64,000 nucleotides of DNA, from assembly GCA_016234685.1 (NCBI GenBank), contig JACRAT010000016.1, forward strand, positions 1 through 64,000, read 5' to 3'. The position numbers were made by a program, and so were the translations under genes. The notes below the pieces were generated by a model. The model saw only the letters and a program-made list of their open reading frames with translations, ran no database searches and was not told the DNA's origin. Source of the DNA: Nitrosomonadales bacterium. Its GTDB lineage: Bacteria; Pseudomonadota; Gammaproteobacteria; Burkholderiales; Gallionellaceae. Below are positions 39,957 to 47,362 of this stretch, piece after piece; position 1 is the stretch's first letter; each line of letters opens with the position of its first letter.

Positions 39957-40301
39957 ATGCAAGCTCTATTCATTGAACTGCCATTCTTTTCCCGATACCG
40001 ACAGGACTATCTGGATGATGACCGCTACCGAGAATTTCAAGAAATGCTGCTGAAAAAGCCAGAGGCTGGTGATGTGATCGAAGGAACGGGCGGGTTGCGA
40101 AAAATCCGTTTCGCCGATGCCAAGAGGGGAAAGGGCAAGCGTGGCGGCCTTCGAGTGATTTACTACTGGTGGCATTCTGGAGAGCCGTTCTGGTTGTATA
40201 CGATCTACAACAAAGATGAAATGGATGACTTGACCTTCGAGCAAAAGAAGATTTTGAAAGACTTGCTCAAGAAAGAGTTAGACGCAAGGAGAACCCAATG
40301 A
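39957..40301 (+). CDS. higB: RelE/HigB-like toxin
   Basis: 114-residue basic protein of the RelE superfamily (COG4737-type), usually a ribosome-dependent mRNA interferase. Key features are PFFSRYRQDYLDDDRYREFQ, GLRKIRFADAKRGKGKRGGLRVIYYWW and LYTIYNKDEMDDLTFEQKKILK. It overlaps the antitoxin ATG by 4 nt (ATGA), the toxin-first order of higBA systems. There is no Shine-Dalgarno, so it may be leaderless. The symbol is by family and order, not by proven function. Confidence 0.85.
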   Translation: MQALFIELPFFSRYRQDYLDDDRYREFQEMLLKKPEAGDVIEGTGGLRKIRFADAKRGKGKRGGLRVIYYWWHSGEPFWLYTIYNKDEMDDLTFEQKKILKDLLKKELDARRTQ

Positions 40302-40609
40302 AACGAAATTTGTTTGAAGAGTTGGCCGAGGGCTTCGGGGCGCTCGAATCTGCCCGACAAGGCAAACTAACATTACGCCACAGTGTAGTTGAATTGAAAC
40401 CAGCGCCGACAATCACGCCTGATGAGTTGTTGACTTTGCGAGAACGGCTACACATGTCGCGCTCGGTATTCGCAAGGTATTTGCGGACCAATGTTCGTAC
40501 ATTGGAAAACTGGGAGCAAGGCAGAGCTAGCCCGAATGCTCAAGCTGCATTGTTGATTCGGATGGTCGAGAACTACCCAGATACTGTCGAGCGATTATCG
40601 GTGATTTGA
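40298..40609 (+). CDS. higA: HigA-like antitoxin (XRE helix-turn-helix)
   Basis: 103 residues with a helix-turn-helix in the second half (LRERLHMSRSVFARYLRTNVRTLENWEQGRASP), as in the NadS/HigA group. The N-terminal part (EELAEGFGALESARQGKLTLR) is presumably the toxin-neutralising segment. It is coupled to higB and probably binds the palindrome at 39928-39948 to repress the pair. Confidence 0.88.
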   Translation: MKRNLFEELAEGFGALESARQGKLTLRHSVVELKPAPTITPDELLTLRERLHMSRSVFARYLRTNVRTLENWEQGRASPNAQAALLIRMVENYPDTVERLSVI

Positions 40610-40630
40610 GATGAGTTCCCTTGCGGGAAT

Positions 40631-40660
40631 CGGTTGTGATTCGTTGTGATTCGTTGTGAA
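40631..40660. repeat. Three 10-bp tandem units after higA
   Basis: CGGTTGTGAT, TCGTTGTGAT and TCGTTGTGAA follow one another 21 nt after the antitoxin stop. The remaining 40661-40881 is AT-richer and shows no gene I can support. Confidence 0.8.
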
Positions 40661-40881
40661 ACGCAGGGCATGGAAATAATCGTCATTCCGTGAATTACTA
40701 AATGTAATCAATATGTTATGTCGTATGTATTGCCTCGTCATCAATTTTTTAAGTTGATCTCCTTTTGTGGATTTCCACGCCGCTTCGAACTGGCGGGCGC
40801 GGGAGGCTAGAATCCAACGTATAGCTTCAACGATGTGTTTCAGCGAAGCTGATACCCTTGACCACCTCGCGCTCCGCAGTG

Positions 40882-41013
40882 AATAATCCGCCATAGCATC
40901 GCAAATGGAAGGCTGACCGCGATGCTCAAGGATGATGTTGGTGTGCGGGTGTTTGAACCTATCTAGTCGACAATCCAAAATCGAACTACATTCAGACGAC
41001 TAAGGGAATGTCT
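40882..41013. repeat. Right copy of the 131-bp imperfect direct repeat
   Basis: Counterpart of 39788-39918, same orientation. It ends 167 nt before avd. The pair encloses about 960 bp with the toxin-antitoxin genes, like the flanks of a duplicated or inserted cassette. Confidence 0.9.
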
Positions 41014-41055
41014 TGATGTTACCAACTACCGCACCATGTAATCGCATCCGGCGAG

Positions 41056-41108
41056 TAGGTCGGGTTTCAACCCGTCCAGCGTCCAGCGTCCAGCGTCCAG
41101 CGTCCAGC
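41056..41108. repeat. GTAGGTCGGG unit and five GTCCAGC heptamers upstream of avd
   Basis: GTCCAGC repeats exactly five times at 41074-41108, right after GTAGGTCGGGTTTCAACCC. The array lies 72 nt before the avd start. Heptamer arrays change length by slippage, so spacing to any DGR promoter could vary. Confidence 0.95.
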
Positions 41109-41180
41109 GTCCATTAGACGGGCGCGGGCGAAAAGTTCCCGCATATTTCAACGAAATTTCCCGTCCGGCAGGAGGCCATC

Positions 41181-41531
41181 ATGGCTGAAGCCGGGCGTGG
41201 TGTAGTGCTGGAAAAGATGTACCGCTTCCAGTTATGGCTCATTCCCGCGCTGGAAAAGTTTCCTCGCAGCCAGCGTTTTTTGCTGGGTGACCGCATTCAG
41301 ACACTGGCTCACGACGTGCTGGAAGGGCTTATCGACGCCACCTACAGCCGTGAACCGTTGCCGGTACTCAATCAGGTCAATCTGCGGCTGGAAAAACTGC
41401 GCTTTGCCTTGCGCCTCGCGCGCGACCTCAACCACCTCGATTTACGCCGTTACGAATTTGCCGCCGAATCACTGCTGGAAATTGGGCGCTTGATCGGCGG
41501 GTGGAGAAAGGCCAGTCATGGCAAAGCTTGA
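41181..41531 (+). CDS. avd: DGR accessory variability determinant (Avd-like four-helix protein)
   Basis: 116-residue, mostly helical and basic protein of the bAvd/four-helix-bundle family. In Bordetella phage BPP-1, Avd forms a pentamer that binds the RT and is required for template-primed cDNA synthesis. Here the helices are VVLEKMYRFQLWLIPALEKF, RSQRFLLGDRIQTLAHDVLE, NQVNLRLEKLRFALRLARDL and RRYEFAAESLLEIGRLIGGW. AGGAGG lies 5 nt before the ATG. It overlaps the RT gene by 14 nt, so the two are made together. Confidence 0.93.
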   Translation: MAEAGRGVVLEKMYRFQLWLIPALEKFPRSQRFLLGDRIQTLAHDVLEGLIDATYSREPLPVLNQVNLRLEKLRFALRLARDLNHLDLRRYEFAAESLLEIGRLIGGWRKASHGKA

Positions 41532-43311
41532 TAAAACCGTAGCCCGGATGCATCGCAGTGAAATGCGGGGTGAGCGTCGCGCCGTAATTCCGGAATCCGC
41601 TGCGCTACTTTCGGGCTACATGCCCAACGCCCCTCACCCCCAGCCCCTCTCCCGCTTGCGGGAGAGGGGAGCAGTATTGAGCGAGGGAGCAACTACCCTC
41701 TCCCGCAAGCGGGAGAGGGTGGCCGACAGGCCGGGTGAGGGGCGTTCAAACAGCGCTGACACTTTGTTCCCCCACCTCACCGCCTTTCCCCACCTGCTGG
41801 AATCTTTGCAGCGCGCTGCCAGCGGCAAGCGCAACAAGCGCGGTGTGGCGGCTTTTCTTGCCCGGCAGGAAAGTGCGCTCATCCACTTGCGCGACCAACT
41901 CCAGTCCGGCGCATGGCGGGGCGGCGGCTACACCGTGATTGAGATCAGTGACCCCAAGCCACGCCGCATTTCCGCCGCCCCGTTTGCTGACCGGGTGGTG
42001 CATCACGCACTATGCTCTGTCATCGCCCCCATTTTCGAGCGCGGCTTCATCGCCGACAGCTATGCCAACCGCGTGGGATACGGCCAGCATCGCGCCGTGG
42101 CGCGCTACGAACACTACCGCGACCGTTACGCCTACGTCTTGCGCTGCGACATCTACCGCTACTTCCCCTCAATCGACCATCAAATACTCAAGCGCGACTA
42201 TCGCCGCCGCATCACCTGCGAGCGCACCTTGGCGTTGATGGACGTGATCGTCGATGGCAGCAACCCGCAAGAGCCGGTCAACCTCATCTTCCCCGGCGAT
42301 GATCTGCTCACTGCCGCCGAACGCCGTCGCGGCCTGCCGCTGGGCAACCTCACCAGCCAGCTGTTTGGCAACCTGTACCTCAACGGCTTTGACCATTTCG
42401 TGAAAGAAGTCTTGCGCGCGCCCTACCTGCGCTTTGTCGATGACTTCGCCCTGTTCGCCCATGATCGCGCCACCCTCGAACGCTGGCAGGCACAAATCGC
42501 CACCTACCTGGCCGGTCGTAGACTCATCCTGCACCCGCGCAAAACCTTCATCGCTGCCACCGCAGAACCGGCGCAGTTTCTCGGCTATGTGCTGCATCGC
42601 GGTGGGCTACGCACCCTTCCGCCGGAAAACGTCCAACGCTTCTGCGGCAGATTGCAATCCCTGCGCACCCGTTGGAAAAACGGCGAACAAAACGAGTCGG
42701 CCATCCGCCAGCGCATCCAGTCATGGATAGCGCACGCGAGCCACGCCGACACTTGGCGCTTGCGCCAGACCCTCTTTCGTGGCGGGTGGTTTGATCCCGC
42801 CTTATTGAACCGGCAGCCGCTCCAGTTACCCGTTCGTCCTGAGCTTGTCGAAGGGCGGGCGCACCTCGCATCCGCTCATGTTTCGACAAGCTCAACACGA
42901 ACGGTTATGGGATTGATTGCTGATTCAACGGAAGCCTTGCCCACCCGTGCTGCGTGGCGGCTCGTGGAACAACGAACCACAGAACTCGCGCGCGGCGAAT
43001 CGCAACAACAACGACCCTGCGAAACGGAACAACAACAACGGCTTCCGTCTTGCCAGATTGCTCCAACGTCAGAACCGGGTGGCTCATGGGCCATCTGGGC
43101 GCACGAGCGAGCGTTCAGGGTGGGCTGGGAAATGGCAGCACCCGCCGTCCGTTTTGGCCGAGAGGCGACGGACGGCGTTCCCGCTTTACCTCCCTCCCCC
43201 ACCGGGGGAGGGAATGAGGGTGAGGGGCTGTACTCTGGTGCAACGCGCAAACCCTCACCCCCAGCCCCTCTCCCTGTGGGAGAGGGGAGTTTCCCCAGCG
43301 TGCCTACATAG
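41518..43311 (+). CDS. DGR reverse transcriptase, frame enlarged by repeat elements
   Basis: Group II intron-like RT of diversity-generating retroelements. Conserved parts: DPKPRRISAAPFADRVVHHA, RCDIYRYFPSIDH (about 206), SNPQEPV, the DGR-type GLPLGNLTSQLFGN (about 273), the catalytic RFVDDF (about 304), FLGYVL and SWIAHASHADTW. The core spans about residues 83-425. Residues about 8-80 are translated repeat elements: MAKLDKT joins directly onto LFPHLTAFPHLLESL if they are removed. After about 425 the frame passes through another repeat and the template repeat, so the tail is probably not functional protein. DGR RTs usually have 300-450 residues; this ORF has 597. Confidence 0.95.
   Translation: MAKLDKTVARMHRSEMRGERRAVIPESAALLSGYMPNAPHPQPLSRLRERGAVLSEGATTLSRKRERVADRPGEGRSNSADTLFPHLTAFPHLLESLQRAASGKRNKRGVAAFLARQESALIHLRDQLQSGAWRGGGYTVIEISDPKPRRISAAPFADRVVHHALCSVIAPIFERGFIADSYANRVGYGQHRAVARYEHYRDRYAYVLRCDIYRYFPSIDHQILKRDYRRRITCERTLALMDVIVDGSNPQEPVNLIFPGDDLLTAAERRRGLPLGNLTSQLFGNLYLNGFDHFVKEVLRAPYLRFVDDFALFAHDRATLERWQAQIATYLAGRRLILHPRKTFIAATAEPAQFLGYVLHRGGLRTLPPENVQRFCGRLQSLRTRWKNGEQNESAIRQRIQSWIAHASHADTWRLRQTLFRGGWFDPALLNRQPLQLPVRPELVEGRAHLASAHVSTSSTRTVMGLIADSTEALPTRAAWRLVEQRTTELARGESQQQRPCETEQQQRLPSCQIAPTSEPGGSWAIWAHERAFRVGWEMAAPAVRFGREATDGVPALPPSPTGGGNEGEGLYSGATRKPSPPAPLPVGEGSFPSVPT
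41539..41619. repeat. Palindromic element A in the RT 5' coding region
   Basis: Bounded by GTAGCCCG (41539-41546) and CGGGCTAC (41612-41619), 81 bp, with internal imperfect symmetry (AATTCCGGAATCCGC). It resembles the common GTAGCCCGGATG repeats of proteobacteria. It stays in the RT frame. Confidence 0.85.
41626..41746. repeat. MITE-like element B in the RT 5' coding region
   Basis: 121 bp with perfect 14-bp terminal inverted repeats (AACGCCCCTCACCC / GGGTGAGGGGCGTT). Inside are two hairpins, CCCTCTCCCG-CTTG-CGGGAGAGGG style. Translated as HPQPLSRLRERGAVLSEG and so on. It has the same family as the recQ insertion and 43191-43300. Confidence 0.9.
42831..42903. repeat. CGTTCGTCCTGAGCTTGTCG element just before the template repeat
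   Basis: The left arm 42831-42852 and right arm 42882-42903 are inverse copies at 20 of 22 positions. It lies after the last conserved RT segment and 42 nt before TR. A related element is at 26809-26919. Confidence 0.88.
42946..43057 (+). other. DGR template repeat (TR)
   Basis: 112 nt, CGTGCTGCGTGGCGGCTCGT to CCGTCTTGCCAGA, rich in AAC codons when read in the target frame (GGSWNNEPQNSRAANRNNND). It aligns without gaps to VR at 43858-43969, an offset of 912. It is never changed itself in the DGR model; its RNA is copied by the RT with errors at adenine. TR here lies inside the open RT frame but in a different phase. Confidence 0.97.
43191..43300. repeat. Pair of palindromic half-elements between TR and the target gene
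   Basis: CCTCCCCCACCGGGGGAGGG followed by GAGGGTGAGGGG, then CCCTCACCCCCAGCCCCTCT and GTGGGAGAGGGG. Same sequence family as element B. It separates the template from the target by about 50 nt on the right side. Confidence 0.85.
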
Positions 43312-43345
43312 GCGATTAGTTGACTTAACCCAAGGAGAACGAAGC

Positions 43346-43971
<626 letters not shown>

Positions 43972-43981
<10 letters not shown>

Positions 43982-43997
43982 CGAAGGCGTAGGGAGC
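43972..43997 (+). promoter_or_regulatory. Hairpin immediately after VR
   Basis: GCTCCC and GGGAGC form a 6-bp GC-rich stem around a 14-nt loop that includes the TAG stop, 2 nt after VR ends. In BPP-1 a hairpin or cruciform just past VR raises retargeting. The stem here is shorter and the loop larger, so the parallel is tentative. Confidence 0.5.
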
Positions 43998-44078
43998 TTA
44001 CCCCTTGAGCCTTGAAGCCTTCACCCCTTGTGCGCACGTTGAGATAACGCGCAATGGAGAGGCAAAGAGGCTGGGGGT

Positions 44079-44097
44079 TTGGGGGCGTAGCCCCCAA
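44079..44097. terminator. Hairpin downstream of the DGR target
   Basis: TTGGGGGC-GTA-GCCCCCAA, with an A/T-rich AAATTTTTG about 10 nt later. It could end the DGR transcript. Confidence 0.5.
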
Positions 44098-44110
44098 TCG
44101 CCAAATTTTT

Positions 44111-44250
44111 GTAGGTCGGGATTCATCCCGACAGAGCATTGATGCGCCTTGCGGCACATCCTGCGGGTTGGGGCATTGATGCGCCTTGCGGCACATCCTA
44201 CCTTTCCTCGTAGGATGCGCTGACGAAGGAAGCGCATCGTTGAAGCTACA
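44111..44250. repeat. Cluster of short repeats between the DGR target and the lipoprotein gene
   Basis: GTAGGTCGGGATTCATCCCG, then two exact 27-bp copies beginning GCATTGATGCGCCTTGCGGC (44136-44162 and 44173-44199), then GTAGGATGCGCTGACGAAGG with AAGCGCATCG. No gene is visible in 43982-44317. Confidence 0.85.
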
Positions 44251-44317
44251 CATTGGAATCTGGCCAACCGCGTCCGCCAGAGTGAAGTGCGCGGGATTTA
44301 TGTTAGGGAGAAGTGTG

Positions 44318-45901
44318 ATGAAAAATCTCGTACAAAGAATAGTGCTGCTTCTAACCATAGGATTGGCCGGTTGTAATACTTCCTACTATCACCAGAACGG
44401 CAGTTCGCCGCGCGGCCCGTTGATGGGTGACACGAAAGTTGATTACGTTGCGACGGATGCCAAGCAGCGTATCGTGAATTACATTGATGTTGCTCCCGGC
44501 AATTTTGACAAAAATACGCGGAGTATCACGCCTCAAAGACTGGTTTGCTCCGAGCCCAGTCCCGATGTCGCCAGTGCTGTTCAATTTGCCATTGATGCCG
44601 CCGCCAAATACAACAACGGCAAAACCGATGCGAGCGCCGGGGTGAGCGCCTCGTTTGCCGAAAGTCTGCTGCAATTGGGCAAGCGCATCGCCACCGTGCA
44701 ACTGCTGCGCGACGAACTCGCCGATTTGTGCCGCACTTACGCCAACGGCGCGATCACCGGCGCGACCTACAGCATTCGCCTGAGCCGTCTGGATAAAAAG
44801 ATGGTAACGCTGCTTTCCAGCGAAGCGGCGGCGGGGGCGTTGACCGACACCAGCAGAGCGATTGCGGGAAGCGCAGGGGTAAGTAAAACCGGCAATCCAG
44901 AAGAGGTGGCTGCGGCGCGCAAAGCCGCTGCGGCAAAAGCGGATGAGGTAAAAGCTGCTGCGAATGCACTGGCCAATAATACCGATACAGCAAAGGCCGC
45001 AGCGTTGGGGGATACCTTGAAAGCGAAGACAGCGGAACTCGTTGAACTCAATAACACGCTGGCTTTGGCTACGCTGGAAAATTCCAATAGATCACTTTCA
45101 TCGAGTGCGCAAATTTCCTCTGCGAATGGGGGTAACGTGACATTCAATGTCAGCACAGAAGTGCTGGAAGATATTCAGGATAACTACCTGCGCGTGGATG
45201 ATGCCAGCATCATTATTGATACCTGCATGACGAATATGGTGGAGTCGGTCAGGGGGGGGATGTTGGCTCTGGCAGATGAGTCGGCGAAAATGAACAGTCA
45301 GCGAGCTGCTGAACTGACCGCAAGTGGAAAAGAGGGTGAGGACGATGAGGTGAAAGATTTGAAGGCGAAGGTCGAGTTGTGGACGACGTTAAAAAAGAAG
45401 GTTGGAGAAAAACTTTGGGAAGTTCACGGCGATGAGTCGGCAGCGTTATATGCTGGGTTGGCGAATATGCGCGATGAGAAAACAAGTGCTACTGAAGCGG
45501 AGAGAGCGCAGTTTGCAAAATTTGAAGTCGATTTGAGAACAATCCTAGGCAAGGACTCCTTGAGTCTCTATTGCTCTGAAAAAGCATTGCCAAAAATGTA
45601 TGACCTGATGAATAAGCAGGCGGATTACAAGGCTCACATAGAGCTTAAAAAGTACGAGGTTGAAAATACCAAAGCACAAGCGCAAAAGGCCGAGGCAGAA
45701 GCCAAGAAGGCCGAAGCTGAGAGCAATGCGGCCCTCTTGAAGGCCAAAGAAGATCTGGCAGCAGCAAAAAAAGCCACCGACGATGCTAAGGACGAGGCTA
45801 CAAATGCTGCTAATGAATTGAAGGCCTGCCAAACTAAGAAACCGGCTACTGGCAAGAAAAAAGAGGAAGAGAAGAAACCTGCGGCCAATCCCAAGCCGTA
45901 A
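44318..45901 (+). CDS. Large lipoprotein of unknown function next to the DGR
   Basis: 527 residues from the ATG at 44318 (SD TAGGGAGAAG). The lipobox LAGC (about residue 18, after LLLTIG) predicts a lipid-anchored protein. The middle is Ala/Lys-rich and helical (EEVAAARKAAAAKADEVKAA), and residues about 440-510 form a long Lys/Glu/Ala coiled coil (KAQAQKAEAEAKKAEAESNA) ending in a basic Pro/Lys tail. I do not recognise the family. The track's start at 44186 reads through repeats. It could be an envelope partner of the DGR target; that is inference from position only. Confidence 0.8.
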   Translation: MKNLVQRIVLLLTIGLAGCNTSYYHQNGSSPRGPLMGDTKVDYVATDAKQRIVNYIDVAPGNFDKNTRSITPQRLVCSEPSPDVASAVQFAIDAAAKYNNGKTDASAGVSASFAESLLQLGKRIATVQLLRDELADLCRTYANGAITGATYSIRLSRLDKKMVTLLSSEAAAGALTDTSRAIAGSAGVSKTGNPEEVAAARKAAAAKADEVKAAANALANNTDTAKAAALGDTLKAKTAELVELNNTLALATLENSNRSLSSSAQISSANGGNVTFNVSTEVLEDIQDNYLRVDDASIIIDTCMTNMVESVRGGMLALADESAKMNSQRAAELTASGKEGEDDEVKDLKAKVELWTTLKKKVGEKLWEVHGDESAALYAGLANMRDEKTSATEAERAQFAKFEVDLRTILGKDSLSLYCSEKALPKMYDLMNKQADYKAHIELKKYEVENTKAQAQKAEAEAKKAEAESNAALLKAKEDLAAAKKATDDAKDEATNAANELKACQTKKPATGKKKEEEKKPAANPKP

Positions 45902-45931
45902 GCCTGCTGGGCGTGGATGATTTGCGTGTTC

Positions 45932-45966
45932 CCCGCCTTGTTGTTTCCCCATGCAGGGCGGGTTTT
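45932..45966 (+). terminator. Probable terminator after the lipoprotein gene
   Basis: CCCGCC pairs with GGCGGG and TTTTAG follows. The 19-nt loop is long. Confidence 0.55.
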
Positions 45967-45998
45967 AGTTCGGGGATTTTCGATAAAAGGAGCTGGAT

Positions 45999-46310
45999 AT
46001 GAAAAAACTGATGATTTTGTTGGCGCTGGGCTTGATGGCGCAAGGGGCGTGGGCGGGGAATGCGTCGTATTGCGTGCAACTGACACATCCGAACAATATT
46101 TCCGGCAACGCGCTGAAAAACATTTGCAATGAGGATATTGAGGTTTCTTGGGGGAAGGGTGGTGGCAAGCTGGATAGCACTTGGACGATCCATCCTGGTG
46201 TTGAGCATCCGATTGATGCGCGTCCAGGTGAGTACATCCGCTGGGATGCGTGTCGCGGGGCGAACAGTATCAAGGGCTGGACGAATTACGGGACGGTGGA
46301 GTGTGACTAA
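45999..46310 (+). CDS. Small secreted protein, unknown function
   Basis: 103 residues with a clear signal peptide (MKKLMILLALGLMAQGAWA) and a mature part of about 84 residues with four cysteines (SYCVQL, KNICNEDIEV, DACRGAN, VECD), which may form two disulfides in the periplasm. AAAAGGAGC precedes the ATG. I recognise no family. It lies last in the island, 97 nt after the lipoprotein gene. Confidence 0.75.
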   Translation: MKKLMILLALGLMAQGAWAGNASYCVQLTHPNNISGNALKNICNEDIEVSWGKGGGKLDSTWTIHPGVEHPIDARPGEYIRWDACRGANSIKGWTNYGTVECD

Positions 46311-46319
46311 GGGCTAGTG

Positions 46320-46392
46320 CGGTAGGGTGCGCTGAGGTGCGAAGCGCACCATTCATTTTTTTGGTGCGCCTCCTGCGTCGGCACACTCTACG
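46320..46392. repeat. GTAGGGTGCGCTGA palindromic element
   Basis: The arms GTAGGGTGCGCTGAGGTGCG and the distal GGCACACTCTAC with inner GCGCACC/GGTGCGC pair imperfectly around a T-rich loop. Related to the GTAGGATGCGCTGA unit near 44215. It lies between convergent genes and may act as terminator. Confidence 0.7.
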
Positions 46393-46395
46393 GGT

Positions 46396-47286
46396 TTAGT
46401 CTTTATGTTGGTCTCTGTTTGGCTGCTGATTCAGTAGCTTACGCGTTTGTTCTATCAATTCTGTGGCGGTCATGCCGAGGGATGTTCCTTGTTTTTTCAG
46501 TGCGTCGCCTGCTGCGCCGTGCAGGTGAACGGCCAGCAGCAGGGCGTCGTCTGCCGATAGTCCTTGGGCGATGAAGGCGGCGATCATGCCGGTAAGTACG
46601 TCGCCCATGCCGGGGGCGCTCATGCCGGGATTGCCGGTGGTGTTGCGCCAGAGTTGGCCGTTGCGGGTGACGCACAGGCTATCTGCGCCTTTGAGGACGA
46701 CGCTGCAATTCAATTCTTCAGCCAGTCTGAGGGCGGTCGCGCTGCGGGTGGTTTGCACTTGAGCGGTGTTGAGGCCCAGCAAGCGCGCGGCTTCGCCGGG
46801 GTGTGGGGTGATGATGCTGGCGGCTGTGCGCTGGCGGAGCAGGGCGCGTAGCTCGGGGTGGCTGGCGACGAGGTTGAGCGCGTCGGCATCCAGCACCAGT
46901 GGTGCGTTCGTTCCGAGTGCTTGGCGCAGCAGCATTGCGGCGGTGGGGCTTTGCCCTAGGCCGCAGCCGATGGCGAACACCGATCTTGCGCTGATCTCCG
47001 TCCGCGCTGGCAGGTCCAGTAGTGTCGCCGCCGGATGCAACATCAACTCTGGCTGAGCCATGTCCACAGTGGGCGCAGTCTCTGCCAGCAGTCCGACATG
47101 CACGCAACCTGCGCCCATCTTCAGTGCGGCGCGCCCAGCCAGCAGGGCTGCGCCGACCATGCCGAGTTCGCCGCCGATGATGAGCACTGTGCCGAACATG
47201 CCTTTATGACTATCGCGCGGACGTGGTGGGAGCAGGGTGGCGACCTGATGGCGGGTGAGGGCGCGCAAGCGCGGAGTGTCGATCAC
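46396..47286 (-). CDS. nnrD: ADP-dependent (S)-NAD(P)H-hydrate dehydratase
   Basis: Repairs hydrated NADH and NADPH. The 296 residues match the C-terminal (YjeF-C) domain as a separate protein: RPRDSHKGMFGTVLIIGGELGMVGAALLAGRAALKMGAG, LDADALNLVA, TPHPGEAARLLG and the active-site GNPGMSAPGMGDVLTG. No epimerase domain is fused; it may be elsewhere. Divergent from purL with about 75 nt between. Confidence 0.93.
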   Translation of the reverse strand: MIDTPRLRALTRHQVATLLPPRPRDSHKGMFGTVLIIGGELGMVGAALLAGRAALKMGAGCVHVGLLAETAPTVDMAQPELMLHPAATLLDLPARTEISARSVFAIGCGLGQSPTAAMLLRQALGTNAPLVLDADALNLVASHPELRALLRQRTAASIITPHPGEAARLLGLNTAQVQTTRSATALRLAEELNCSVVLKGADSLCVTRNGQLWRNTTGNPGMSAPGMGDVLTGMIAAFIAQGLSADDALLLAVHLHGAAGDALKKQGTSLGMTATELIEQTRKLLNQQPNRDQHKD

Positions 47287-47362
47287 GGTGCGTTTTCGTT
47301 CAGGCTAATGATAGGTGGCATAGTATAATCTCAACTCATTTTAACGCCCCCGAGTGCTTGAT

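Noticed and set aside
40595-40978. 127-residue minus-strand ORF opposite the right direct repeat
   Set aside because: Its first residues resemble the translation of the left repeat copy on the same strand, so it is a repeat-derived frame. No family or SD is seen.
44136-44199. Possible CRISPR from repeated 27-bp units
   Set aside because: There are only two copies with a 10-bp gap and no cas genes; it does not fit an array.
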